Shown: piece by piece, positions 19,037 through 27,818 of the stretch | Layout of the letters: each line of letters begins with the position of its first letter | Numbering within the stretch: position 1 is the first letter of the stretch | Assembly: GCA_945900965.1 (NCBI GenBank) | Contig: CAMDKM010000017.1 | Coordinates: 1 to 64,000 of the forward strand | Reading direction: 5' to 3' | Length of the DNA stretch: 64,000 nt | DNA from: Bordetella parapertussis | Lineage (GTDB): Bacteria; Pseudomonadota; Gammaproteobacteria; Burkholderiales; JACQAP01 | Notes under the pieces: generated by a model | The model's input: the letters and a program-made list of their open reading frames with translations, nothing else | Told to the model about the DNA's origin: nothing | The model's database searches: none | Translations under genes and position numbers: made by a program

Positions 19037-19804
19037 TCAGTGCAGTCCGGCGTCCACCACAAATGCCTGCGCAGTGGCCATGCCGCTATCCGCGGCGGCC
19101 AGCCACATCACCATGCGGGCGATGTCTTCCGCCATCAGCCGCTTCTTGAGGCATTGCTGGCGCATCAGATTTACTTCCGCGTCCGGCGTCAGCCAAAGCT
19201 TGATCTGGCGCTCCGTCATCACCCAACCGGGTATGACGCAGTTGACGCGAATGTTGAACGGGCCGAGGTCGCGCGCCAACCCGCGCGTCAATCCTTCCAC
19301 GCCCGCCTTGGCAGTCAAATATACCGGCATGCCCCCGGAAGCCGAGCGCCAACTGCCCGAGCCCAGGTTGATGATGGAGCCCCCGCCCAGGCGCTTCATG
19401 CCATCCATCACCGCCTGCGTTGCGAAGAACTGGTGACGAAGATTAACCGCAATGCGTTCATCCCAGTATTCCGGCGTCACGCTGTCGATCGAATGGCGGT
19501 CATCGCGCGCCGCGTTGTTCACCAGTACACCGGGATCGCCCAGGTCCTGCCTGGCCTCCTGGATCTTCAGGCGAAAATTGGGGATGTCGCGCACGTCGCT
19601 TCGATAGAAGTGCGGCTGCGCCTGTCCCCGGGTCGCGATGTCCGCCATCAATTTCTCCGCGGCCGGTCCGTCCACGTCGAAGAACGCAACACGCGCGCCC
19701 TGCGCCGCGAAATGCTCGACAATCGATGCGCCGATCCCGGTTGCGCCTCCGGTCACGAATACGATTTTTTCTTTCAGACTGGGATAGATGGCCAATTCGG
19801 ACAT
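19037..19804 (-). CDS. SDR family oxidoreductase
   Basis: IVFVTGGATGIGASIVEHFAAQGARVAFFD; VYLTAKAGVEGLTRGLARDLG. Confidence 0.93.
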   Translation of the reverse strand: MSELAIYPSLKEKIVFVTGGATGIGASIVEHFAAQGARVAFFDVDGPAAEKLMADIATRGQAQPHFYRSDVRDIPNFRLKIQEARQDLGDPGVLVNNAARDDRHSIDSVTPEYWDERIAVNLRHQFFATQAVMDGMKRLGGGSIINLGSGSWRSASGGMPVYLTAKAGVEGLTRGLARDLGPFNIRVNCVIPGWVMTERQIKLWLTPDAEVNLMRQQCLKKRLMAEDIARMVMWLAAADSGMATAQAFVVDAGLH

Positions 19805-19951
19805 ACCCACCTCCGGGTTGTATCGAGCCTCATGAAGCGTCGTTCGTTTCGGGTTTCGCACCGACATTAGCCGGCATTCGCGTTCGCGAGTGTCCTGTTG
19901 AAGTGTATGCATGATAACCTGCGGTTGTCACCCACCCACCGGGCGCTCAAC

Positions 19952-20974
19952 ATGCACTACCGTCTGCTCGGCCGTTCCGGCCTGCTGGTTTCGGAAATCT
20001 GTCTCGGCACAATGACCTATGGCGGGAAGGGCCGCTGGGAACCGATCGGGCAGCTCGGGCTTGCCGACGTCGAGGCGCAGGTAAAGCTGGCCTTCGATGC
20101 CGGCGTCAATTTCATCGACACCGCGAACGTCTATTCGGAGGGGGATTCCGAAGCGCTGCTCGGCCAGGCCCTGAAAAACGTCCGCCTGCCCCGGGAACAA
20201 CTGATCGTTGCCACCAAGGCTCGGGTCAGGATGGGAAGCGGGCCCAATCAAGTGGGGCTTTCGCGCGGGCACCTCATGGATTCGGTGAACGCCAGCCTCA
20301 AGAGACTGCAACTGGAGCATATCGATCTGTTCCAGATTCACGGCCAGGACCTGGCCACCCCCATCGAAGAAACCTTGCGCACGCTGGAGGATCTGGTTCG
20401 TTCCGGAAAAGTGCGTTACATCGGCCTGAGCAATCACGCCGCGTGGCAAATCATGAAGGCCGTTTCCATTTCCAGTCATCGCGGCTGGAACCGTTTCGAA
20501 AGCATTCAAGCCTATTACTCCCTGGCGGGGCGGGAACTGGAGCGCGAAATTGTTCCGGTGGCACTCGATCAGGGCCTGGGCATTCTGGTCTGGAGTCCCC
20601 TGGCGGGAGGACTGCTGTCCGGGAAATTCAGCGAAAACGACAAGGGCCCGGAAGGCGCGCGTCGCACCCATTTCGATTTCCCGCCGGTGGACCGGCCCCG
20701 AGCGTTTCGCTGCGTCGAGGCGATGCGTCCGATCGCGAAGGCGCACGGTGTATCCGTGGCGCGGATAGCCTTGGCCTGGCTGCTCCATCAACCTGCCGTC
20801 GCCAGTGTGATCGTGGGCGCGAAATCGACTGCACAACTGGCAGACAACATCGCCGCGACAGATTTGAAATTGTCCGACGCCGAGCTTCAGGCCTTGAATG
20901 AAGTCAGCAAACTCCCGCCCGAATATCCAGGCTGGATGTTCGAGCGGCAAAACAAGGATCGTTTTCCCGCCTGA
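19952..20974 (+). CDS. Aldo/keto reductase
   Basis: MHYRLLGRSGLLVSEICLGTMTYG; FIDTANVYSEGDSEALLGQAL. Confidence 0.95.
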   Translation: MHYRLLGRSGLLVSEICLGTMTYGGKGRWEPIGQLGLADVEAQVKLAFDAGVNFIDTANVYSEGDSEALLGQALKNVRLPREQLIVATKARVRMGSGPNQVGLSRGHLMDSVNASLKRLQLEHIDLFQIHGQDLATPIEETLRTLEDLVRSGKVRYIGLSNHAAWQIMKAVSISSHRGWNRFESIQAYYSLAGRELEREIVPVALDQGLGILVWSPLAGGLLSGKFSENDKGPEGARRTHFDFPPVDRPRAFRCVEAMRPIAKAHGVSVARIALAWLLHQPAVASVIVGAKSTAQLADNIAATDLKLSDAELQALNEVSKLPPEYPGWMFERQNKDRFPA

Positions 20975-21024
20975 CGTTCACCACGCCGCTCGCCGGAACA
21001 CGTCTGGTCGCCCCCGGATACAGC

Positions 21025-21074
21025 CGAAGGACTTCATGACATCCATGGAACCACAGGTGCTCGCGCCTGCGGGA
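21025..21074 (+). pseudogene. C-terminal remnant resembling the ABM gene at 18686-18991
   Basis: KDFMTSMEPQVLAPA versus KDFVKSMELRVLSPA; about 36 of 48 nt identical by eye; no 5' part present. Confidence 0.5.
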
Positions 21075-24000
21075 TCAGGCCACGTCCCGGTAAATGTTGT
21101 CGCCGTCTCCGTAGTAGGCCTCGTAAACATGCTCGAATAGGGCGTCACACTTGGAGCGATAAAGCTCCTTTGTATAGCCCGGCGGCAGTCCTTCGTCGAG
21201 CATATCTTCAATGGTAATTTTTACCTGTGCCCGGGCGCTTGCCCGCTTGCGCCAATCGAGAACAAGCAGGGAATTCAACCGCTCCAGAAGGTGATGCGCC
21301 ACTTTCTTGACCTCGTCACGCTCCGCAGCGGACAGCTCCGGACCAGGCCGTGTCAGGATGTCGAATACTGTCAACTCGGCTTCGGTCAGATGCTCCCGCA
21401 GGTGCCGTCCCTGCTCATCTGTCAGCGCTCCGGTCAGGGCAAGAAGGTCCCTGAATATCTCTTCGATGTTGCGGCTGCCGTTGTTGTACGCCTCTATCAG
21501 GGCTTCGAATTTTTCCAGGTAGTCGGTTCGCGTGCGATTGAGACGCACCATGCGTTCGAGTTGAGTCTTTACTGCCGCCTTGAGCCGTTCGAGGTCAGAG
21601 TTGGTCGGTTTCTTCTTTTCGAAGCGCTTCGCCAACTTCTCGAAATCGATCTTCGATAGATCGATCACGGCATAGGCGCGATCTCCAGACTTGATCTTGA
21701 ACGGCTCGGCACCGATCGAACGGTCGAGCAGTTCCTGAATGCCCTGCATGACATGCGAGATATCGGGCGGGTCACTGCGGTTTCGGATGTAGTCCGCGAG
21801 CGCTCGAATCGATCCGCAGCGCACCGCGAACTCAACGGCAACGGGATCCGGCTTCACCGCACCGTAGAGCGCGTCGACCAGACGAGCCTGGGCAAGAAAA
21901 TCCCGCTTTACCATCTCCGGCGCAAGCAAGAGGTTGGCGCCGTCCTCCACCGCCTGCGCCCGTTCGAATTTCTCGGCCGACGTCCCCTCGATTCTGCCGA
22001 GATCCACCCCATGAGCACCGCAGTAAGCCGTGGTATCAGCGACGGTCTTGCGCAATTCCGCCACCAGTTCCTTCTTGTCCCGCACCGGCAAGCTTCCGCC
22101 GCGTCCCTTGGCATAGATGGCAAGCGCACGCTCCAGTGACGCGAATACGTTTGCGTAGTCGACGATCACGCCGCTGTGCTTGCCAGGAAACACGCGGTTC
22201 GCACGAGCAATGGTCTGCATGAGCGTGTGATTACGCATCGGCTTGTCGAGATAGATCGTCGAGCAACTCGGCGCATCGAACCCGGTCAGCCACATGGCGC
22301 ACAGGAACACCAAGCGCAGCGGGTCATCCGGGTCCTTGAACTTCTCGTCCAGCGCCTGCTCGTTCATACGCTTTCTGTGCGGCACGATTTCGAGACCGAC
22401 CTTCTTCATTTGCTCGATTTCGTTCTGGCCAGGCGACACCACCACCGCCATGTCAGTGCCGTCAGTCATCGGCCAGTGCTTGCGCACCTTGTCGTACATG
22501 CGTAGCGCCGTGGCCTTATCGATGGACACCACCATCGCCTTGCCCTGAAAGCCTCGTCCGGTGAAATGGCGCACGATGTCCTTTGCTACCGTGTCCAGTC
22601 GATCGTCACGGGTGATGAGGTGATACTGGCGGGACAGTTCGCGCTCCAGCCGCTCTTCCTGCTCGGGGTCCAGCGCGGCCTGCTCAATCACCTCGTAGAG
22701 TTCGTCGTTCAGGTCCGGGTTGATCAGTTGCAACTCCGGGGTCCGGTTCTCGTAGTAAAGCGGTACCGTGGCCCCGTCCTCGATCGACTGCTGGAAGTCG
22801 TAGATCGAAATGTAGTCGCCGAAGACTTCCTTGGTCCGTTCTTCGCCTGCAATCAGCGGCGTGCCGGTGAAGGCGAGAAACAGCGCTTTGGGCAACGCGG
22901 CACGCATGTTCATCGCCAGCGTGTCGTACTGGCTGCGGTGTGCCTCGTCGGTGAGCACGATCACGTCCGGCCGGTCGCACAGGACTTCGGGTGTCTGGAA
23001 CTTTTGGATCAGCGTGAATACGTAGCGGTGGTTTTCGGAAAGAAGCCTGCGCAGTTCCGCGCCGCTCTGCGCGTGGCAGATATCACCCTCCGCTTCAGTT
23101 ACAGCGCCGCAGGCCTTGAAGGTCTTGGCGATCTGGTCGTCCAGCTCCACGCGGTCGGTGACGACGACAAAGGTCCAGTTTCCGGGGACTTTGCGCAGAA
23201 TCTTCTGTGCGAAGAACACCATCGAGAAGCTCTTGCCGCTGCCTTGTGTCTGCCAGAACACCCCTCCGCGACCATGACCCGCCTTGCGCGCCTCGTGCAT
23301 CGCGGCAATAGCGTTATTCACGCCGAGATACTGGTGGTTCTGCGCCAGTGCCTTGACCAGACCGCTCTTGTGCTCGGAGAAAAGCGTGAAGTTCTCCACG
23401 ATGTCGAGCAGCCGCGCGGGAAGACAGGTGCCCCGCAACATCACCTCCAGCGACACCCGGCGCGGCTCGTCCTCGCGCTCGATGCGCTTCCACTCGGAGA
23501 AGCGCTCCCAGTCCGCCGTGATCGACCCGACCCGGCTGTCCGTGCCGTTCGAGGCGATCAGGAAGGCGTTGGACCAGAAGAGTTGCGGGATGCCATTCTG
23601 CAGATGCTTGTAGCTCGTCAGGTTTTCGTCGAAGGCACGCCGCGCCGAAACGCCGGGCTTCTTCAGTTCGATGACCACCCACGGCAATCCGTTCACGAAG
23701 CCGACGAGGTCCGGCCGGCACGTATAGAGCTGCCCCGTGACCGTCATCTGGGAGACGAGCAGGAAATCGTTGGCTTCCGGATTCTCCCAATCCACCACCC
23801 GTACCCGTTCGTCCCTGAGACCGCCTCGCTCCCGGTCAGGCACCACTACTTTCACGCCGTCCTTCAAGAACGTCCAGACCTCGCGGTTCGCACCGGGGAG
23901 CGTCATTGCAGAGCGGTCGCGAGTCAGCTCGTCGACTGCGCTTGTAATCGCCTCTGGCGGCAATCGCGGATTCAGCCGCTCCAGCACGGCACGCAGCAGG

Positions 24001-24155
24001 GGTGTGAGGACAACATCGCCCGATGTTTCGCGGCCAAGTGTGCCCCCAGCCCCAAAGATCTCTTCCGCCGCCGAGACCGTTTGCCACCCTAAAGATGCAA
24101 ACAGCCCGATTGCGGGCTGTTCGACTAGCTGATCTTCGGAGTATTCACCCGACAT
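21075..24155 (-). CDS. hsdR: Type I restriction enzyme R subunit
   Basis: RPDLVGFVNGLPWVVIELKKP (nuclease), WQTQGSGKSFSMVFF (Walker A), VLTDEAHRSQYD. Confidence 0.95.
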   Translation of the reverse strand: MSGEYSEDQLVEQPAIGLFASLGWQTVSAAEEIFGAGGTLGRETSGDVVLTPLLRAVLERLNPRLPPEAITSAVDELTRDRSAMTLPGANREVWTFLKDGVKVVVPDRERGGLRDERVRVVDWENPEANDFLLVSQMTVTGQLYTCRPDLVGFVNGLPWVVIELKKPGVSARRAFDENLTSYKHLQNGIPQLFWSNAFLIASNGTDSRVGSITADWERFSEWKRIEREDEPRRVSLEVMLRGTCLPARLLDIVENFTLFSEHKSGLVKALAQNHQYLGVNNAIAAMHEARKAGHGRGGVFWQTQGSGKSFSMVFFAQKILRKVPGNWTFVVVTDRVELDDQIAKTFKACGAVTEAEGDICHAQSGAELRRLLSENHRYVFTLIQKFQTPEVLCDRPDVIVLTDEAHRSQYDTLAMNMRAALPKALFLAFTGTPLIAGEERTKEVFGDYISIYDFQQSIEDGATVPLYYENRTPELQLINPDLNDELYEVIEQAALDPEQEERLERELSRQYHLITRDDRLDTVAKDIVRHFTGRGFQGKAMVVSIDKATALRMYDKVRKHWPMTDGTDMAVVVSPGQNEIEQMKKVGLEIVPHRKRMNEQALDEKFKDPDDPLRLVFLCAMWLTGFDAPSCSTIYLDKPMRNHTLMQTIARANRVFPGKHSGVIVDYANVFASLERALAIYAKGRGGSLPVRDKKELVAELRKTVADTTAYCGAHGVDLGRIEGTSAEKFERAQAVEDGANLLLAPEMVKRDFLAQARLVDALYGAVKPDPVAVEFAVRCGSIRALADYIRNRSDPPDISHVMQGIQELLDRSIGAEPFKIKSGDRAYAVIDLSKIDFEKLAKRFEKKKPTNSDLERLKAAVKTQLERMVRLNRTRTDYLEKFEALIEAYNNGSRNIEEIFRDLLALTGALTDEQGRHLREHLTEAELTVFDILTRPGPELSAAERDEVKKVAHHLLERLNSLLVLDWRKRASARAQVKITIEDMLDEGLPPGYTKELYRSKCDALFEHVYEAYYGDGDNIYRDVA

Positions 24156-24929
24156 TCAGTGATGAACGAGCGGCTGATAGTCATTGGAACTCATCGGTTC
24201 CACGCCAACGGGCAGAGTGCCTTCAAGTTCGATAAGGGCACGCTGGTTCGTGGGTGCCGGCTCCGGATTGATCCGGACCACTCGCGCACTCACCTGGCGG
24301 GACGCCTCAGACATTGCATGGAGAAAATCCATAACCAGGTAGCGCGGCGTCCAGCCAATCATGAAATAGTCGTCCGTCGTTTCGAGCTGGACCGCTGCCC
24401 CGGTTGCGGGATTGTTCAACTCGATAGCAACGCGAAGCGCTTCCCCCGGATTTAAGCGAGCAAGCCGTGCCTGGGATGCGGCATTTACATGCCGCCATCC
24501 ATGCAGGAAGAATCGGCACACAAAACTTCCGTCCCGGCGCGGCTGGATCTTGGGGAACACTTCCAGGTGGTCCGTTTGCCGTTCACCTCCGCTGACGGAA
24601 AGAATGTCGATTGGATCGGTATGCCGGGGATCGAGCGCAAGCCGCTTCACGTATTCCGCGTAGTCGCTTCGGCGGGGGCTGATCACGCGGTTCTGAAACA
24701 GGGGAAAAAGCTCGCTTGCCTCATAAACACGATCCGGCTTGGGAAACGCCTCAAGGTAGCCGAATCCGGCCTCGGACATGGCCCGCTCGGCCCCCCGGGT
24801 ATAGGTAAAGCGGTAGCTTGGCTCCTCTGGGACGACGTCAAGCCGTCCAATGGGGTACCAGGCGCGCGATGCCGGCATCCCGGCAACTGCCGGGCGGCTG
24901 GCCTGCCATGCTAAAAATAGGGTCTTCAT
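24156..24929 (-). CDS. HIRAN-like domain protein
   Basis: MKTLFLAWQ...YPIGRL; LNPGEALRVAIELNNPATGAAVQLETTDDYFMIGWTPRYLVMDF; 4-nt overlap upstream and abuts hsdR downstream. Confidence 0.6.
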   Translation of the reverse strand: MKTLFLAWQASRPAVAGMPASRAWYPIGRLDVVPEEPSYRFTYTRGAERAMSEAGFGYLEAFPKPDRVYEASELFPLFQNRVISPRRSDYAEYVKRLALDPRHTDPIDILSVSGGERQTDHLEVFPKIQPRRDGSFVCRFFLHGWRHVNAASQARLARLNPGEALRVAIELNNPATGAAVQLETTDDYFMIGWTPRYLVMDFLHAMSEASRQVSARVVRINPEPAPTNQRALIELEGTLPVGVEPMSSNDYQPLVHH

Positions 24930-25855
24930 TTGTCCAATGCCTTGATCCTGGAGAGTGTAAAGGCTAACAGCCCTTTAACGAAAGCCTTCGATTCCGCCGT
25001 CATCATTCCCGGCGGCACCCGATCCACCAGACCATCCAATTGCCCTCGCTCCAGTTTCTCAACCGAGGCAAGCCACGGTCTGAAGTAGCCTGGCCATCTA
25101 CGGACCGCCACCTCCAACAACTTAAGCGGATTGGCCCCGTCTTGCTCCTTTTCGCCCAAATAAATTCCACCCGTGGCGCGCTCGGCGTACCACTGTGCAC
25201 GCCAATCCTCCTTAAGCCATTCCGTCAGCTTCGCCGGCGGCTCGTTGCGAGCCAGGCTGGACGCATGGTCGAAGCTGGGAGCGACCTCATGGGTGACAAC
25301 ATCCCCCGCCTGGGTAGTGCGCAGGACGGCCCAATTCTCATGATGTCGATCCGTATTCAGGATCAGGCCATCGAGAACCATGTAACCGGCAAGCCTGCCA
25401 AAAGCCAGGTCGCGCTCGGCCGCGTTCGGGAACAACCGTTCCAAAACCTTCAGAATATTGTTGAGCGTATGGTCCGTCTGCTTGCGCTGCTTGGTGCGGT
25501 CGTAACCGGTCACGAAGCCCGCCAACAGGACGTTTCCATGCACGAGGTCAGTTGCCGGGGTTCCGGATAACTGCGGAAACCGCCGGCTCAGGCTGCCGGG
25601 CCGCCCCTCCAGGGAAGCCAGCTCTACGTCGGCATGAGGCACTCCGATCAGGGACGCGATTTCAGCAGCCAGCTTTTCTGCCCAGTGCTCCCCTGTGATG
25701 TGTCCGGCACTTTCCCGAGCGAATTTGAAGAGCCAGCGCTCGTTTCTGTCAGGCCAGAACACCCATTGTTTCTCCTTGCTCCCCATCTGTTCGTCCGCGA
25801 TGAACCAACGGGGGTGGACCTGGATGATCGGGAAGGACTCAGCGGATGTCATCAC
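24926..25855 (-). CDS. HipA-like kinase domain protein
   Basis: GEHWAEKLAAEIASLIGVPHADVELA; catalytic-loop-like LILNTDRHHENWAVL; metal-binding-like APSFDHASSLARN. Confidence 0.75.
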   Translation of the reverse strand: MMTSAESFPIIQVHPRWFIADEQMGSKEKQWVFWPDRNERWLFKFARESAGHITGEHWAEKLAAEIASLIGVPHADVELASLEGRPGSLSRRFPQLSGTPATDLVHGNVLLAGFVTGYDRTKQRKQTDHTLNNILKVLERLFPNAAERDLAFGRLAGYMVLDGLILNTDRHHENWAVLRTTQAGDVVTHEVAPSFDHASSLARNEPPAKLTEWLKEDWRAQWYAERATGGIYLGEKEQDGANPLKLLEVAVRRWPGYFRPWLASVEKLERGQLDGLVDRVPPGMMTAESKAFVKGLLAFTLSRIKALDK

Positions 25856-26057
25856 ACGCAGGCAGCTTCAAACAGTCCACGTATCTCTCGCAGAAGCAGT
25901 TATCCATTGCTCCAATAGCCATCGCTACTGCAGCTCCTCGGATATCTCTTGGCACCTGCGGTACATCACCGGCTATTTCAAGGGCGTGCGCCTTCGCATG
26001 GAGCACAAATAAGCGGATCATTTCGCTTTCGAAATCCGTTTTAGCTGTAGTGGGCAT
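25839..26057 (-). CDS. Short (72 aa) HEPN-like ORF, possibly a truncated HEPN gene
   Basis: IRLFVLHAKAHALEIAG...RDIRGAAVAMAIGAMDNCFCERYVDCL resembles the N-terminus of RiboL-PSP/MAE_28990-type HEPN proteins; starts a few nt after the DUF262 stop and overlaps the HipA start. Confidence 0.4.
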   Translation of the reverse strand: MPTTAKTDFESEMIRLFVLHAKAHALEIAGDVPQVPRDIRGAAVAMAIGAMDNCFCERYVDCLKLPACDDIR

Positions 26058-26062
26058 GCAAC

Positions 26063-27814
26063 TCAGATTTTCTCGAATCCGTCTCGAATCACCTGCGCGA
26101 TGAGGCCGCGACGTTTCTTGAGGAATTCTTCGTAGTTCATCGTCTCCCAATTCTCCGGCAACGCGTGCCAGTAGTGGGCGCTCAACCAATCGGCCTTTGT
26201 ATAGCGATTCTTGAATTGCGGCCAATAGTCTGCCGGTGACTGAGCGGAGATGTCGGCGTTATCCGGCCACTCGATGAGTGCGTAGTTCGCAATTTGGTTT
26301 GTTTGATAGATCTCCGGAAAGCCGTTCTTCTTCAGCCAATCCTTTGGGAACAGATGATGCCGCTCAAGAGAATTGCGGAACGCATCCGTGGTCGGATCGA
26401 GCAATGATCCGACTTTCAGACCGGAGAACAGAACCTTCGCGTCAAGCAGACAGAGCGCGGCCAGATACGCCATCAGAGATGGACTACGCGCCGCCGCCGT
26501 GTCCAAATCGTTCGGCAACGTCACCCGCCAGAAATCATCCGTCAGCTGGGCGACAATGTTCTTGTCCACAAATGCGAGGAATCCTGCACCATCTTTCACG
26601 TCGCGGAGTTGGATGAGGTCGCTTTCCAATGCCGATTCGGGCGAGCTTGTGTAGCGGCCCGTAAGGCTGGCGAAAAAGAACCAACGGGCGATCGCCCTAC
26701 GAATATCGTTTTCTGCCAGATTGAACTCGACCTTTCCAAGTAGATAAAGCACGTACGTGTAAAGAACCGTAGTCTCTGACGTAATGACTTTGCCGCCGCG
26801 AAATCCAGCGCGCATTAGGCATTTCAGGAAGTCTTTCCAGTGCTGGAGATTCAACGTGCATGCTTGCGCATCCTTCAACTGGTCGAATTGAGCTATCCGC
26901 CGTTCCTCGCTGAACTTGCCTGTCTCAAGATCCTTCCCGCGCAGGAGCGAATACACATACTGAAGTCGACCACGCTTGAAGCCGTAGCCCACAGCAACGC
27001 GGAGAAGCTGATCTGGGGACGGTTGGAGGAAGTGGTTGTAGGGCGTAGGTGCCTTTGCCGGAATCTTCGCCGCCCGGGCAAAGCGTTCAAGTTCGTGCCG
27101 GCCCTCATCCCAATACACCGACATAAGTGTGAGGATGAAGTCAGCCTCGTTGAGCCGCTGGCCCTTGCTGTTGATGCGGACGAAGACTTGGCTGACTTGC
27201 TCCTCGTTGACCGTCGCGAGCAGTTCCAGTGCGCGGAACGGATAGTTCACCATCCCCTGCAATCGTTGGATGTTTTGCCTGATCTTCTTGGTGTCGTCCG
27301 CGGTGACTTCCCGCGTCTGCTTCAACGCATCCAAGTATGCGTCCACCAACTCGAACAAATCCGTGTCCGGTGACCATAGCCGTGAGATATTGGGCAGCCA
27401 ATTCTTATCTCTTCGAATGGCCGCGTCCGCCACCTCGAACCGTTCCTCGATCGGGTGAAATGCGATTTCGATGAATTCCTCGCTGTAATCCTCCCGGATA
27501 ACCTTCTTTCCCTTCACGACCGCATACAGCGAAGTCAGACGTTGCTGTCCATCCACAATCAATAAGCTCGGATGCTTCTGCTTTCCACCTACGCCGATAG
27601 TCTTAGAGCCGTCGGCGCTCGCGTTCTGCCAAAGCAAAAGGTAGCCAACCGGAAAGCCACGATACATCGAGTCAAACAGATCTCTCGTCTTCGCATTCTT
27701 CCAGACGAATGGCCGCTGGATTTCCGGCAGGCCAATCACACCCATGTCGATTTGGTCGAGCAACGAGCCGACGTTGTAGCCAACTTCATTGAATAGGAGG
27801 TTGGTGTCTTTCAT
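26063..27814 (-). CDS. DUF262 domain protein with C-terminal HNH/DUF1524-like region (GmrSD-like)
   Basis: LPEIQRPFVWKNAKTRDLFDSMYRGFPVGYLLLW; LLIVDGQQRLTSLYAV; LERHHLFPKDWLKKNG...NQIANYALIEWPDNADIS. Confidence 0.88.
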   Translation of the reverse strand: MKDTNLLFNEVGYNVGSLLDQIDMGVIGLPEIQRPFVWKNAKTRDLFDSMYRGFPVGYLLLWQNASADGSKTIGVGGKQKHPSLLIVDGQQRLTSLYAVVKGKKVIREDYSEEFIEIAFHPIEERFEVADAAIRRDKNWLPNISRLWSPDTDLFELVDAYLDALKQTREVTADDTKKIRQNIQRLQGMVNYPFRALELLATVNEEQVSQVFVRINSKGQRLNEADFILTLMSVYWDEGRHELERFARAAKIPAKAPTPYNHFLQPSPDQLLRVAVGYGFKRGRLQYVYSLLRGKDLETGKFSEERRIAQFDQLKDAQACTLNLQHWKDFLKCLMRAGFRGGKVITSETTVLYTYVLYLLGKVEFNLAENDIRRAIARWFFFASLTGRYTSSPESALESDLIQLRDVKDGAGFLAFVDKNIVAQLTDDFWRVTLPNDLDTAAARSPSLMAYLAALCLLDAKVLFSGLKVGSLLDPTTDAFRNSLERHHLFPKDWLKKNGFPEIYQTNQIANYALIEWPDNADISAQSPADYWPQFKNRYTKADWLSAHYWHALPENWETMNYEEFLKKRRGLIAQVIRDGFEKI

Positions 27815-27818
27815 AACA

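Noticed and set aside
22566-24092. 508-aa plus-strand ORF
   Set aside because: Antisense to hsdR; no domain signal
24926-26057. Considered as a HipBST toxin-antitoxin operon
   Set aside because: No HipB-like HTH gene is present, and the 72-aa ORF looks more HEPN-like than HipS-like; left only as an alternative
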